A stretch of 64,000 nt of DNA, from contig NZ_SMFQ01000005.1 of the NCBI RefSeq assembly GCF_004339015.1, forward strand, positions 558,001-622,000, written 5' to 3'. The position numbers were made by a program, and so were the translations under genes. Origin of the DNA: Cocleimonas flava. GTDB taxonomy: Bacteria; Pseudomonadota; Gammaproteobacteria; Thiotrichales; Thiotrichaceae. The notes beneath the pieces are model-generated. The model was not told the DNA's origin and ran no database searches. It was given only the letters and a program-made list of their open reading frames with translations. Position 1 is the stretch's first letter, and each line of letters begins with the position of its first letter. This document shows, piece by piece, positions 17,091-25,947 of the stretch.

Positions 17091-17432
17091 TCAAATCGCT
17101 CTCAATAAGAAGGCTAAAGCCACAAAAAATGCTATTGCAACTGCCACTGCGGCAAATGTTTTCTGTCCGGGTTTCCAGGGCAAGAATTCAAGTGCAAGTA
17201 ATCTCAGGCCGCCAAATAAATGCACCGCCAATAAAAACACTAATCCGAACTCAGCAAACTTAACGATTGGCTGCTCCGCCCAGTGCAACATGCTATCTAG
17301 CGATTCAGGCTCATTCAGTGCCAGACTAAGAATGTAAAAATGCGCAGGAAGAAATAACGCAAGCGCTATACCCGAAACGCGATGAAGAATATAGGCGTAC
17401 CAGAGGGGTTGATTTCTATGTGTTTTAATCAT
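17091..17432 (-). CDS. SDH-like membrane anchor subunit (second of two)
   Basis: A 113-residue protein with three predicted membrane helices. The HRVSGIALALF segment and the later HLFGGLRLLALE segment carry His residues typical of haem and quinone sites in SdhC/SdhD-type cytochrome b anchors. It overlaps the upstream anchor gene by four bases (ATGA) and is followed by the flavoprotein gene. The role is electron transfer from the iron-sulfur subunit to quinone in the inner membrane. Confidence 0.82.
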   Translation of the reverse strand: MIKTHRNQPLWYAYILHRVSGIALALFLPAHFYILSLALNEPESLDSMLHWAEQPIVKFAEFGLVFLLAVHLFGGLRLLALEFLPWKPGQKTFAAVAVAIAFFVALAFLLRAI

Positions 17433-17761
17433 GACATCACCACCGCGTAAACTGCTTTACTACCAAGACCCAATAACAAAATAACAATCGCCGTAGTAAT
17501 CCAGTTAAGGCGCGCGCCTGTTACCCCCAGCCATTCATAAATGACCACTCTTAAACCTATCGCCGCATGGATTGATAAGGCCACGACAAATAAGCCGTAG
17601 ATCAAGCCCCAGAAAAAACTACCTTGAGTGCGACCCAGTATTTCACCGGAAGATAGACCGCCCTGAATAGCGTAAATCATGACGCCCAGATGAAGTAACA
17701 CCAATGGCGCCATCAGCATCGCAGTCAAACGTTGTGCAATATATAATTTGATACTGAGCAC
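17429..17761 (-). CDS. SDH-like membrane anchor subunit (first of two)
   Basis: A 110-residue protein with three predicted helices. AQRLTAMLMAPLVLLHLG and HAAIGLRVVIYEW are typical of SdhC/FrdC-type anchors. It starts with GTG, with GGGGAG about eight bases upstream at the end of the iron-sulfur gene. Both anchors in this operon look SdhC-like, which suggests a duplicated anchor rather than a classic SdhC/SdhD pair. Confidence 0.82.
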   Translation of the reverse strand: MLSIKLYIAQRLTAMLMAPLVLLHLGVMIYAIQGGLSSGEILGRTQGSFFWGLIYGLFVVALSIHAAIGLRVVIYEWLGVTGARLNWITTAIVILLLGLGSKAVYAVVMS

Positions 17762-17763
17762 TA

Positions 17764-18492
17764 TTACATCTCCCCTTTTAGTGTTGCTATTGCTGCCGCT
17801 TTTTTCAGGCCAGCAATAGAACGAGTAGGATTGAGGGTATTAGGACAATAGGTAGTACAACCTTGTTGGGAATGACAAGATTGACAGCCACCGTCTCCAG
17901 TAACAGCCTTAAGACGCTCTATTCTGCCACCATCTCGAACATCATTGACTAAGGTCCAGGCTCTGTTAAGCGCTGCAGGGCCTAAATAACTAGCATCATT
18001 TTCTACAACATCACAGGATGCGTAACACACGCCACAGTTAATGCATTCAATACCTGCATTGGCTTCGCGACGGGATTTTTCCTTGGGTGAGATAATCTGG
18101 ACTGAATCGTCACGCGTTTTAGTTGGAACAAAATGGCCTTTCGCCTTGGTCCATTTTTCAAAAAACTCATTCAAGTCACAGGCAAGGTCTTTAATGATCG
18201 GCATGTTTCTTAAGGGTTCGATAGTGATGGTATCGCCATCCATAACCTTTGAAACATGCGTACGACAGGTCCAGCGCGGTTTGCCGTTAACTGTCATCGC
18301 ACAGGAGCCACACATACCCACACGACATGCAAAACGGTAGGATAAATCAGGCTCTAGATTACGCTGAATCCAGGTCACCACATCTAATACTGTTTGGCTT
18401 TCTTTGGCGGGTACTTCGTATTCTTTCAGAGCGCTATTCGAGTTATCACCACGACTAAGCAATACCTTTATCGTTTTACCTTTATTTGCCAC
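17764..18492 (-). CDS. SDH/fumarate reductase-like iron-sulfur subunit
   Basis: The 242-residue protein has the [2Fe-2S] motif CRVGMCGSCAM with a further Cys in RWTCRTHV, a ferredoxin-type motif CINCGVCYASCDVV, and a last cluster region GCQSCHSQQGCTTYCPNT. This is the order seen in SdhB/FrdB. The start is GTG, supported by GGAGAG upstream. It is the first gene of the eight-gene operon, and an 18-bp perfect palindrome lies 20 bases upstream. Confidence 0.92.
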   Translation of the reverse strand: MANKGKTIKVLLSRGDNSNSALKEYEVPAKESQTVLDVVTWIQRNLEPDLSYRFACRVGMCGSCAMTVNGKPRWTCRTHVSKVMDGDTITIEPLRNMPIIKDLACDLNEFFEKWTKAKGHFVPTKTRDDSVQIISPKEKSRREANAGIECINCGVCYASCDVVENDASYLGPAALNRAWTLVNDVRDGGRIERLKAVTGDGGCQSCHSQQGCTTYCPNTLNPTRSIAGLKKAAAIATLKGEM

Positions 18493-18511
18493 TTAATCTC
18501 TCCATTAGTCC

Positions 18512-18529
18512 CTTGAGTGATCACTCAAG
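18512..18529. promoter_or_regulatory. Perfect 18-bp palindrome upstream of the SDH-like operon
   Basis: CTTGAGTGATCACTCAAG is a perfect dyad 20-37 bases before the GTG start of the first operon gene. Its position in the 5' untranslated region or promoter suggests a repressor operator. The nearest regulator gene is the LysR gene at 18753-19673, though perfect unspaced palindromes are less typical of LysR sites, so another regulator is possible. Confidence 0.55.
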
Positions 18530-18752
18530 CTTATTCTTGCTCAACAACAGACAAGCAATACTTGTCGTTGCTGATGTTGGATAAGATTTAATAACAAAAG
18601 AAAGTCTTGATCAAACGAATAAAATTGTAGATTTTATTAAGTAATGGTTTATTTAAAATAACGCATTTATCAACATACAGAATGACTTAAAATTCTAAAG
18701 TCATGACTAAATAATATGAAAAATACAGTTAAAGAATTTTTTAAAATAGCGG

Positions 18753-19673
18753 TCAGCTTTTTGTGGTTTGAGAAGGGTCTAACATGGCTTTGGTGACCCC
18801 AGACTCCTCAACAATCTGAATAAGTTTTTCCCACAAAAGCTCTATAAGCAAATGCTTGCTGGTATCTCGACGATAAAGCACGCCCAGCACGCGTTTAAAA
18901 GACGTATCCTCAAGTGGAATGATATTCAGATGTTCATGTTCCGGTTTTGAACAGCAATTCAACGGAACGATAGATACACCAAGGTTATTCATAACCATTG
19001 CCGCAGTGGCCTCTAAAGTATCGAGCTCCATGGTTTCATGAACATGAATATTATTTTCGATTAACCAATGATCAATATCCTTTCCTACCCAGGCTTTTCT
19101 CGCATAGCGGATAAACGATTGAGTCCGAAGGATTTCCATGGGATCAGTCATCTCAACTTCTTTGGAGGTTAAAACCACAAAGGGTTCTTCGGTAAACGGA
19201 CGCCAGATCAAATGCTCATAGATAGTGGGTGGCTCTGTCATTACTGCAACATCAAGAAAGCCTCTATCGACTTGTGCATATAAATCGTCAGATAAGCCGG
19301 GATAGATGCGGATGTGCAAATTATCGTGATCATCCTGTAAGGTTTTAATCGCCCTTGGCATTATCCCAGTGGTAGTGGTTGGAACCGTTCCCACTGTGAG
19401 GTTTTCTAACGTATCAAGCTCACCTTCTAAGGATGGTTTTAATTCTTCGTAATGTTTGATCAGCTTCAACGCCTTGGGGATTAAGGCATATCCGGCAGGA
19501 TTCAATACCGGAGGACGCTTGGTACGATCAAATAGAGGCATATCAAGCTCGTCCTCTAATGCCTTCATTTGTTGGCTCACGGCGGCAGGTGTTAAGTAAA
19601 CAGCTTCGGCTGCTTTAGCAAAAGTTCCAAGTTCAGCAATTGCTATAAGGGTTTTAAAACGACGAACACCCAT
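18753..19673 (-). CDS. LysR-family transcriptional regulator
   Basis: A 306-residue protein with a classic LysR N-terminal helix-turn-helix (LIAIAELGTFAKAAEAVYLTPAAVSQQMKALEDEL) and a substrate-binding domain (VGTVPTTTTGIMPRAI, SIVPLN). The ATG at 19673 is chosen over the TTG one codon upstream. It lies just upstream of the SDH-like operon in the same orientation, so it is the likely activator of that operon. It could also be linked to the TctCBA/ThDP operon on its other side. Confidence 0.9.
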   Translation of the reverse strand: MGVRRFKTLIAIAELGTFAKAAEAVYLTPAAVSQQMKALEDELDMPLFDRTKRPPVLNPAGYALIPKALKLIKHYEELKPSLEGELDTLENLTVGTVPTTTTGIMPRAIKTLQDDHDNLHIRIYPGLSDDLYAQVDRGFLDVAVMTEPPTIYEHLIWRPFTEEPFVVLTSKEVEMTDPMEILRTQSFIRYARKAWVGKDIDHWLIENNIHVHETMELDTLEATAAMVMNNLGVSIVPLNCCSKPEHEHLNIIPLEDTSFKRVLGVLYRRDTSKHLLIELLWEKLIQIVEESGVTKAMLDPSQTTKS

Positions 19674-19761
19674 CAATGTATACCAGAATTATAGTTAAGA
19701 GGACCTTTATCATAGGACATAAATAACCACTTTATATCAATTAAATATTAATCAATATATA

Positions 19762-19790
19762 AAGGTCACCCCCCTACTTACAGGCACTTT
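19762..19790 (+). repeat. C-rich terminator-like repeat, copy 4
   Basis: AAGGTCACCCCCCTACTTAC is followed by AGGCAC and six T. It lies between two minus-strand genes, with its T run facing the end of the ThDP gene. No plus-strand gene ends here, so in this orientation it is not a gene terminator. Confidence 0.72.
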
Positions 19791-19795
19791 TTTAA

Positions 19796-21421
19796 TTAGT
19801 GACCACTTCCAGAAGGCGCTGGTAATCCTTCAATTCGCACATTAACACAGGCGGGCAGTCCGCTATCAATCGCTCGTTTTAACGCTGCATCCAGGTCAAA
19901 TGGGTCTGTCACATATTCACCGTGACCACCTAAACCTTCTACAGCTAAGTCGTAACGTGTTTCATCAAGCTCACAGCCAATCAGGCGATCTTCACCATAT
20001 TCCCTGAGCTGAAGTTGCACCTCAGCATTCCATTTGGCATCGTGTCCTATCACCGCTACCAGTGGAAGCTTATTGCGCACGGCTGTTTCAAATTCGCTGA
20101 AATGAAAACCCGCAGTACCATCGCCCATCAATATAAAAACAGTAGAATCAGGATGACTCGCTTTCGCGCCAATCGCATAGCAAATACCGCCACCAATAGC
20201 ACCGGAAATGCCATTAATGATTCGCTTAGGAGCGGACAAGAATGCCTGTGACCACTGACCAAATTCACCACCATCACACACTAATATTGCATTTTCTATG
20301 CCTGACATTGCTCGTTGTACAGAGGTACACAAAGAGGCAGGATGAATTAAATCAGATACGATATCGTCAGCATCTTCCCCACGCTCTGTAATGACATTTG
20401 TTACCCTATCCATCCATCTTTGTCTGTCAGATGTCGGCGCGACCTGACAAGCACTCAGTGATTCAGCAAGACTTTTAACACTAGCAATTTCAGTCAGAAC
20501 AATTCGCTCACCAAGAGCCTGTCGCGCGCGCTCAAGCATTTGCTTATCAGGATCAACAACCAAGACCCTGCAATCTGCGCCGAATGAATTAGCATTAGCA
20601 AAACTCAAGGTAAAATCAACAGACTTACCCAAAATCACTACAACGTCTGATTCAAGCAATACATTACTAAAATCGCCCAAGGAAGGATCCTTAAGTCCGC
20701 GCGGACTTTCCATACTTACAACGGGCACCGATAAGGCCGATGTCAGTTTAGAATGTAATTCGCCGATTCTTGTTTCAGTTAATGCAGGACCTGTAATAAT
20801 CAGTGGACGTTGTGCGTTTTGTAACTCATTTTTAATCTGCTCAACAACTGCATCTGATGATGCTTCTCTATCAGGAGAGTAATCGCTCACACCGCTTAAC
20901 TTCGATGTATCCACTTCCTGTTCAAGAAGATCCTGAGGCAGAGCTAAATGTACAGGACCCGGACGACCTGAACGCGCTGTTTTAATCAAAGCACTAAGAT
21001 CATCTGGAATCGTTTCAACAGAAACAGAACGTTTAGATAGCTTGGTTAACGGAGTAGCAATTGCTACCTGATCAAGCTCTTGAAAGGCACCCATACCATC
21101 TTTGGAAATAGGTGAATCACCACTGATCAATATCACCGAGCTCTCAGCACAAGTCGCCGAATACAATGGCGCCAGGCCATTGGCAAAACCTGGGGCTGCT
21201 GGCAATAGAGCCACCCCTATTTCATCATTCAATTGTGACCAGGCATCTGCCATAAAAACTGCAGCAGCTTCGTGCCTTACATGTATTAAACGAATGCCTA
21301 CATCAATGATTGCATCAAAAATAGGCATGATTTGATTGCCAGATAAAGTAAAGATTGTCTTTACTCCGGCCTCAGCTAAACCTTCAGCAACAAGATTTGC
21401 TCCACGTTTACTTTTCGTCAT
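19796..21421 (-). CDS. Thiamine-diphosphate-dependent enzyme (acetolactate synthase/benzoylformate decarboxylase-like)
   Basis: The 541-residue protein has the three domains of the family. The catalytic Glu is in HVRHEAAAVFMA (about residue 51), and the ThDP/Mg motif begins GDGTAGFHFSEFE and closes with HDAKWN, where most relatives have NN. It would decarboxylate or ligate a 2-keto acid. It is the last gene of the tctC-tctB-tctA transcript, starting 55 bases after tctA, so its substrate probably derives from the acid imported by that carrier. It lacks features that would let me call sulfoacetaldehyde acetyltransferase or a specific decarboxylase. Confidence 0.85.
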   Translation of the reverse strand: MTKSKRGANLVAEGLAEAGVKTIFTLSGNQIMPIFDAIIDVGIRLIHVRHEAAAVFMADAWSQLNDEIGVALLPAAPGFANGLAPLYSATCAESSVILISGDSPISKDGMGAFQELDQVAIATPLTKLSKRSVSVETIPDDLSALIKTARSGRPGPVHLALPQDLLEQEVDTSKLSGVSDYSPDREASSDAVVEQIKNELQNAQRPLIITGPALTETRIGELHSKLTSALSVPVVSMESPRGLKDPSLGDFSNVLLESDVVVILGKSVDFTLSFANANSFGADCRVLVVDPDKQMLERARQALGERIVLTEIASVKSLAESLSACQVAPTSDRQRWMDRVTNVITERGEDADDIVSDLIHPASLCTSVQRAMSGIENAILVCDGGEFGQWSQAFLSAPKRIINGISGAIGGGICYAIGAKASHPDSTVFILMGDGTAGFHFSEFETAVRNKLPLVAVIGHDAKWNAEVQLQLREYGEDRLIGCELDETRYDLAVEGLGGHGEYVTDPFDLDAALKRAIDSGLPACVNVRIEGLPAPSGSGH

Positions 21422-21476
21422 TTTGTTTTGTCTCAGATGTATTTAAAACAGATAGTTGTATGAGTTTTTGAAACTC

Positions 21477-22988
21477 TTATTCTTGATTTCCGTGCTCTAC
21501 CGCTTCAGCCTTTTTCTTGCCTAAACCGGAACGGATAATTGCAACTATGGTTATGATCGTGAGTGTCCAGAAGAACCAGGTAATTGGGCCTCTAACGAGT
21601 ATTTCCCCAGAACCACCAGACATTAGCATCGACTGCCTAAAGTTATCTTCCAGTAGCGGCCCAAGGATAAAAGCAATAAGAAACGGTGCTGCAGGTATGC
21701 CTTTACACAGCATGACATATCCCAACCAACCCATCGCAAACATTACACCTACATCGAAGATATTGTTATTAACCGCGTAACAACCGTATACACAAAGCAC
21801 CATTACGGCGGGGAATAAAATACCTCGTGGAATATCAGCAACATACCTGAATGCACGAATAGCTACCGAACCTATTAAAAACAAAAAGACCGAACTGATG
21901 ATCAAGCCCATGAACAATCCATAGATGATATCCGGACTATTCAAAAACATCATGGGTCCAGGCTGTAAGTTATGCACCATGAAAGCACCAATGATTACCG
22001 CAGTGATGACATCCCCTGGAATACCCAGTGCTAGAAGCGGTATCAACGTAGCCCCTGCTACACCATTGTTTCCAGATTCAGATGCGGCAACGCCTTCGAT
22101 TTCACCTTTACCAAAGTTTTCTTTGTTCGGTGATTTTCGTCGAGCCTCGCTATACGAGAGAAACGCTGAAGGGGCTGCTCCAATACCCGGGATACTCCCG
22201 AGGAAAACACCGATAAAGCTACCTCTTACGATAGATTTAAAACAACGTTTATATTCTGCAAATGTCACCCATTCTTTACCGAGACTTTGCGTTTCACCTT
22301 CATTCGATTTGGGATTCCAAACCATTGCTAATATTTCAGGTATTGCAAATAAACCAATCAACACAGCGATGAAGTTCAATCCACCCATTAGGTTTGGATC
22401 ATTCAGTGTAAATCGATTAGTGCCGTAGACTAGATCGAGCCCTATGGTGGCGAGTATCAACCCAAACAAAGCGCTGACAATACCTTTCAGCAAACTATCA
22501 CCTGAAACACCCGCAATAATTGTTAGCGAGAATAAAATCAGGGTAAAAAACTCTGGTGGTCCGAACTTTAATGCAAACGCAGCTAACCAACCCGCACACA
22601 GTATTAGCGCCAGATTAGAGATTAGATCTGCAGTACAAGAAGCCCATAACGCCATCCCCAAAGCTTTGCCCGCTTGCCCATTTTTAACCATCGGATGGCC
22701 ATCAAGAATGGTCGCACTAGAGGCTGGCGTACCCGGTGTTTTAATAAGAATAGCCGGAATACTACCGCCAAAAATCCCCCCTTTATAAACACCCAATAAC
22801 AATAAAATACCTGTAATTGGCTGCATTGCAAAAGTAAAAGGAAGCGTTAATGCCACTGCCATTGTTGCCGACAAACCTGGAATAGCACCCGCTATAACAC
22901 CAATTAAAACGCCGCCTGCCAACGCAAACACACTCTCAAAATTCGCAACTAACTCAAAACCCGCTGCAAGGTTTTCTAACAATGTCAT
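21477..22988 (-). CDS. tctA: Tripartite tricarboxylate transporter large membrane subunit TctA
   Basis: The 503-residue protein has about twelve helices and family signatures GAIPGLSATMAVAL near the N-terminus and IPGIGAAPSAFLSY plus ALGIPGDVITAVIIGAFM in the middle. It is the channel-forming subunit of a sodium- or proton-driven TTT uptake system. It overlaps tctB by four bases (ATGA). Substrate is a carboxylate; the neighbouring ThDP enzyme and SDH-like module suggest a di- or tricarboxylic acid. Confidence 0.93.
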   Translation of the reverse strand: MTLLENLAAGFELVANFESVFALAGGVLIGVIAGAIPGLSATMAVALTLPFTFAMQPITGILLLLGVYKGGIFGGSIPAILIKTPGTPASSATILDGHPMVKNGQAGKALGMALWASCTADLISNLALILCAGWLAAFALKFGPPEFFTLILFSLTIIAGVSGDSLLKGIVSALFGLILATIGLDLVYGTNRFTLNDPNLMGGLNFIAVLIGLFAIPEILAMVWNPKSNEGETQSLGKEWVTFAEYKRCFKSIVRGSFIGVFLGSIPGIGAAPSAFLSYSEARRKSPNKENFGKGEIEGVAASESGNNGVAGATLIPLLALGIPGDVITAVIIGAFMVHNLQPGPMMFLNSPDIIYGLFMGLIISSVFLFLIGSVAIRAFRYVADIPRGILFPAVMVLCVYGCYAVNNNIFDVGVMFAMGWLGYVMLCKGIPAAPFLIAFILGPLLEDNFRQSMLMSGGSGEILVRGPITWFFWTLTIITIVAIIRSGLGKKKAEAVEHGNQE

Positions 22989-23464
22989 GGCAACCTCAAA
23001 AACTCACCTTGAGGAATAGCCATTCCTGCAACATGAGCAAAAAACATATATAAAACGAGCGGAATAACTACCGCTGAAATGAGGGCTGTTCGTGGATGAG
23101 ATGTTTTGATCAATACCGCCAAAGCGACAAACGAAATCATTGACGTCCACACAAGCCCTAATACAGGAATTGCAGCAACATAAGCAGCCATCAAGACAGC
23201 TAAGAATGCAATTCGCTTATAACATCCTTTAGTCGGCAATAGTTCTGCAACACTATCCTTAACGGCACTTCTTCCCGAGATCATCAGAGCAATACCGGTG
23301 ATTCCCAAAAGAACGCTTAAAACCTCCGGCCAAAATACGGGAGATAACACTATATTCGTCACATTAGAGGGCGCAGTAACACCATAAGGAATTGCTACAA
23401 AAAGCAGAAATAAAGATAGAATTAATGAGGCCAAACCCGTACTAAAATAAGAGTTGTTTAACAT
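22985..23464 (-). CDS. tctB: Tripartite tricarboxylate transporter small membrane subunit TctB
   Basis: A 159-residue protein with four hydrophobic helices, the size and pattern of TctB subunits, directly between tctC and tctA. It pairs with TctA in the inner membrane. A stem-loop between tctC and this gene may lower its expression relative to the binding protein. Confidence 0.85.
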   Translation of the reverse strand: MLNNSYFSTGLASLILSLFLLFVAIPYGVTAPSNVTNIVLSPVFWPEVLSVLLGITGIALMISGRSAVKDSVAELLPTKGCYKRIAFLAVLMAAYVAAIPVLGLVWTSMISFVALAVLIKTSHPRTALISAVVIPLVLYMFFAHVAGMAIPQGEFLRLP

Positions 23465-23496
23465 TACAAAACCCTTTGTAAAAAATATGCAAAAGA

Positions 23497-23522
23497 ACAG
23501 CCTTGAGGAATTTCAAGGCTGT
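23497..23522 (-). other. Intercistronic stem-loop between tctC and tctB
   Basis: Arms ACAGCCTTGA and TCAAGGCTGT form a perfect 10-bp stem with a 6-base loop, 19 bases after the tctC stop and with no T run. Such elements commonly stabilise the upstream binding-protein message. Similar stem-loops follow the binding-protein genes at 41.5 kb and 47.8 kb. Confidence 0.7.
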
Positions 23523-23540
23523 AGATGGAGAGGAGGCTTA

Positions 23541-24551
23541 TTAGCCCTCTACCCTCATGCCTAGCTCATCGACTAATGCTTTGAACTGATTGTACTGTTT
23601 ATTAATAAACTCCTTTGATTCTTCAGGACTCATTAAACGGATAACTGAACCGCGCGCTTCCATCTTCTCTTTAAATTCTTTATTAGAAGTGGCTGTTCCT
23701 AACCATTTACCCCAGGATGCTGCTATATCATCAGGCAAGTCATCAGGACCAGCGACACCCGTCCAACCAACTAACTGCTCTAAATTTGGCTTACCAAGAT
23801 CTTTTGAAGTAGGCGCATCAAAACCTGCTACAGGCTCTGCTGTTGTTACTAACAGAGGCTTAAGCTGCTTATTCTTTACAAAACTAGCTAAGGCTGATGA
23901 ATTAGTACAAACAAATGTAGCAGTACCGGTTAAAACAGCCGTTGCAGCACCTCCGCCACCTTTCATCGGAAGATGTGTTGCCTGTTTCACTGGATTTTCC
24001 AAACCAAACTCTTTGAGCACCATCGCCGCTGCTAATTGCAACAAACTACCTACACCAGAAGAGCTATAACTTACGCTGCCTGGCTTAGCCTTTGCTCTAG
24101 CTACCAAATCTTCCATCGAATTTATATCGCTATCCGCTTTTACAGCACAGGCAACAGGGTTTATTTCATAAATTCCAACAAATCGAAAATCTTCCAATTT
24201 ATAAGGAAGCGTGGCTTTTATCGCAGGGTTTACTGTGTGAGTACCTACTCGAGCAAACAACATGGTATATCCGTCTGCTTTAGCATTCTGTACCGCTACT
24301 GAACCAATCGCCCCACCAGCGCCAGCCTTATTAACCATTACCAATGGCTTTCCAACTTCTTTACTCAATGGTTCAGAAATAGTTCGCGCTGAGATATCAG
24401 TCGCTCCACCAGGGCCGTATGGAATTATCATACTGATGGGGCGAGAGGGATAATCGGCCGCAAAAGCACTATTGCTTAAAAAAACGACACTCATCGCTGC
24501 TGAAATTAATAGTTTCGATTTGTTCATTTTTATTTTTTTTAGTAAATACAT
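23541..24551 (-). CDS. tctC: TctC/Bug-family periplasmic solute-binding protein
   Basis: The 336-residue protein has a signal peptide (cleavage after SAFA) and Bug-family motifs: YPSRPISMIIPYGPGGATD at the mature N-terminus, and VNKAGAGGAIGS. The ATG at 24551 is supported by AGGAG five bases upstream, giving a slightly long N-region; the inner ATG at 24527 has no ribosome site. It binds a carboxylate and delivers it to TctAB. First gene of tctCBA and the ThDP enzyme. Confidence 0.92.
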   Translation of the reverse strand: MYLLKKIKMNKSKLLISAAMSVVFLSNSAFAADYPSRPISMIIPYGPGGATDISARTISEPLSKEVGKPLVMVNKAGAGGAIGSVAVQNAKADGYTMLFARVGTHTVNPAIKATLPYKLEDFRFVGIYEINPVACAVKADSDINSMEDLVARAKAKPGSVSYSSSGVGSLLQLAAAMVLKEFGLENPVKQATHLPMKGGGGAATAVLTGTATFVCTNSSALASFVKNKQLKPLLVTTAEPVAGFDAPTSKDLGKPNLEQLVGWTGVAGPDDLPDDIAASWGKWLGTATSNKEFKEKMEARGSVIRLMSPEESKEFINKQYNQFKALVDELGMRVEG

Positions 24552-24902
24552 TCTGTCTCCTTGATTTTTTTATGAATACCAAGCAATGAATACTAAAAAA
24601 CCTGCTAGCATTTTTACTTAGCGTCCTCCTTTTAAAAAAGGGTTTCAAACTTATATAACTTTTTAGAATTTATTGAATAGAGATATAAGAGCCGTTTTAA
24701 TATAGGCTTTTTTAAAAGGTTTAACTCAAATAGTTTCTTTACATTAAATAAAGAAAAATTTTAGAAAGCTAAAATAAGCTATGAATAATTTTCCTGATAA
24801 ATTTGCTTTATCTAAAAAATTGAAAACATTAAAAACTAAAAAACGCTGTAACATCAATTACTTTGCATAAATTGATTGAGAGATAAAGATTTGCCCATTT
24901 TC
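24552..24902. other. Intergenic region before tctC
   Basis: This 351-base AT-rich gap carries the tctC leader with a GGAGG-bearing mini-frame (24570-24611). Nothing else stands out. A 29-codon frame at 24781-24870 on the plus strand lacks a ribosome site and was rejected. The tctC promoter must lie here but no convincing -35/-10 pair was identified. Confidence 0.4.
24570..24611 (-). CDS. Possible 13-residue hydrophobic leader peptide before tctC
   Basis: The frame reads MLAGFLVFIAWYS then TAA. GGAGG lies 13 bases before the ATG, which is rather far, and the stop is 18 bases before the tctC start. It could couple translation or be chance in AT-rich DNA. Only the ribosome-site-like GGAGG in the leader makes it worth noting. 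Confidence 0.2.
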   Translation of the reverse strand: MLAGFLVFIAWYS

Positions 24903-25781
24903 CTAATCGTAGCTTTGTAATATTTTTTCGATTTCCTTTTGCAAACGATCAACTATCCTGCTTTTAGAGCAATCCTTACGAGTAAGAATACCTAATTCGC
25001 GAGCAATGTAAGCAGTCCCTAATGGTATTTTTCTGAGTTTCGCAAAAATCGGATCTGGAGCACAAAGATTAGGGACAATAGCTACTCCAAGATTGTGCGT
25101 AACCATGTATGTCAGCGTTTCTATCGAATCAATCATCATAACTCCATGCATTTGAAGTTTATTCTGTGATAACCACTGCTCGATAACTACGCCTGCAGCA
25201 GTATGTCTATTTTGTTGAATGAATGGATTCTCACTTAGTATCTTTGATGGATCATTACCTTTAACTTCTGGTGAGGTTAATAACACTAACTCCTCTTCAA
25301 CAATAGCCTGCCAGTTTAAATTTTCATCAAATCGTTCGGGCTTACTGATAAGTGCCGCATCTATAGTTCCATAACTAATTTGATCAAATAAGTTATATGT
25401 CGTACCAGGTACAATTCGAACAAATAAATCGGGATAATTCTTCATTAAACCCTTTACAGAACGCGGTATAAGCTCTCGAATAGTTGATGGAATTGCACCA
25501 AGCGTTAATTCACCAATAAACTGAGCATCACCCACCAATCCCTCAAATATTGTTTCATAATCGTGAATAACTGATTTAGCTTTAGGGATTAATGCCAAGC
25601 CAAGCTGATTCAATCTTGGACTTTTTTCGTTACGATCGAACAATCTTACATCATAGATTTCTTCAAGGCGTTTCATCTGTTGACCGACAGCGGCATGCGA
25701 GATACAGACATTTTCAGCGGCAGCACTAAAACTTCCATATTCAGATATAGCCACAAGGGTTTTGAGTAATTTAATCGACAT
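24903..25781 (-). CDS. LysR-family transcriptional regulator
   Basis: The 292-residue protein has the LysR helix-turn-helix (LVAISEYGSFSAAAENVCISHAAVGQQMKRLEEIYDVRLF) and a ligand domain related to the LysR at 18753. The ATG at 25781 has TGAGGT upstream. It is divergent from comD, and a 21-bp perfect dyad lies between the two. It also lies upstream of tctC in the same orientation. It is the probable regulator of one or both units. Confidence 0.9.
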   Translation of the reverse strand: MSIKLLKTLVAISEYGSFSAAAENVCISHAAVGQQMKRLEEIYDVRLFDRNEKSPRLNQLGLALIPKAKSVIHDYETIFEGLVGDAQFIGELTLGAIPSTIRELIPRSVKGLMKNYPDLFVRIVPGTTYNLFDQISYGTIDAALISKPERFDENLNWQAIVEEELVLLTSPEVKGNDPSKILSENPFIQQNRHTAAGVVIEQWLSQNKLQMHGVMMIDSIETLTYMVTHNLGVAIVPNLCAPDPIFAKLRKIPLGTAYIARELGILTRKDCSKSRIVDRLQKEIEKILQSYD

Positions 25782-25839
25782 TATTTACCTCAATTCAAAC
25801 TCTTAAACAACGTATTAGCATATATAGAATAGCTCACCA

Positions 25840-25860
25840 AAGTAAAATTATATTTTACTT
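25840..25860. promoter_or_regulatory. Perfect dyad between LysR gene and comD
   Basis: AAGTAAAAT-TAT-ATTTTACTT has 9-bp perfect arms around three bases. It is about 60 bases from the LysR start and 90 from the comD start, the usual place for a LysR recognition site. The AT content raises the chance of coincidence, but nine matching pairs are unlikely by accident. Confidence 0.6.
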
Positions 25861-25947
25861 GTCCTTAAATATATTTGAATTGAATTAAATTAATTTTTAA
25901 TAAATTATTAACAAGAGTTTTTCGCAATTAATGAGTAAGGAGTAGCA

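Noticed and set aside
24781-24870. 29-codon frame on the plus strand (MNNFPDKFALSKK...)
   Set aside because: It has no ribosome site, is AT-driven and Lys-rich, and has no context. It was not called a gene.
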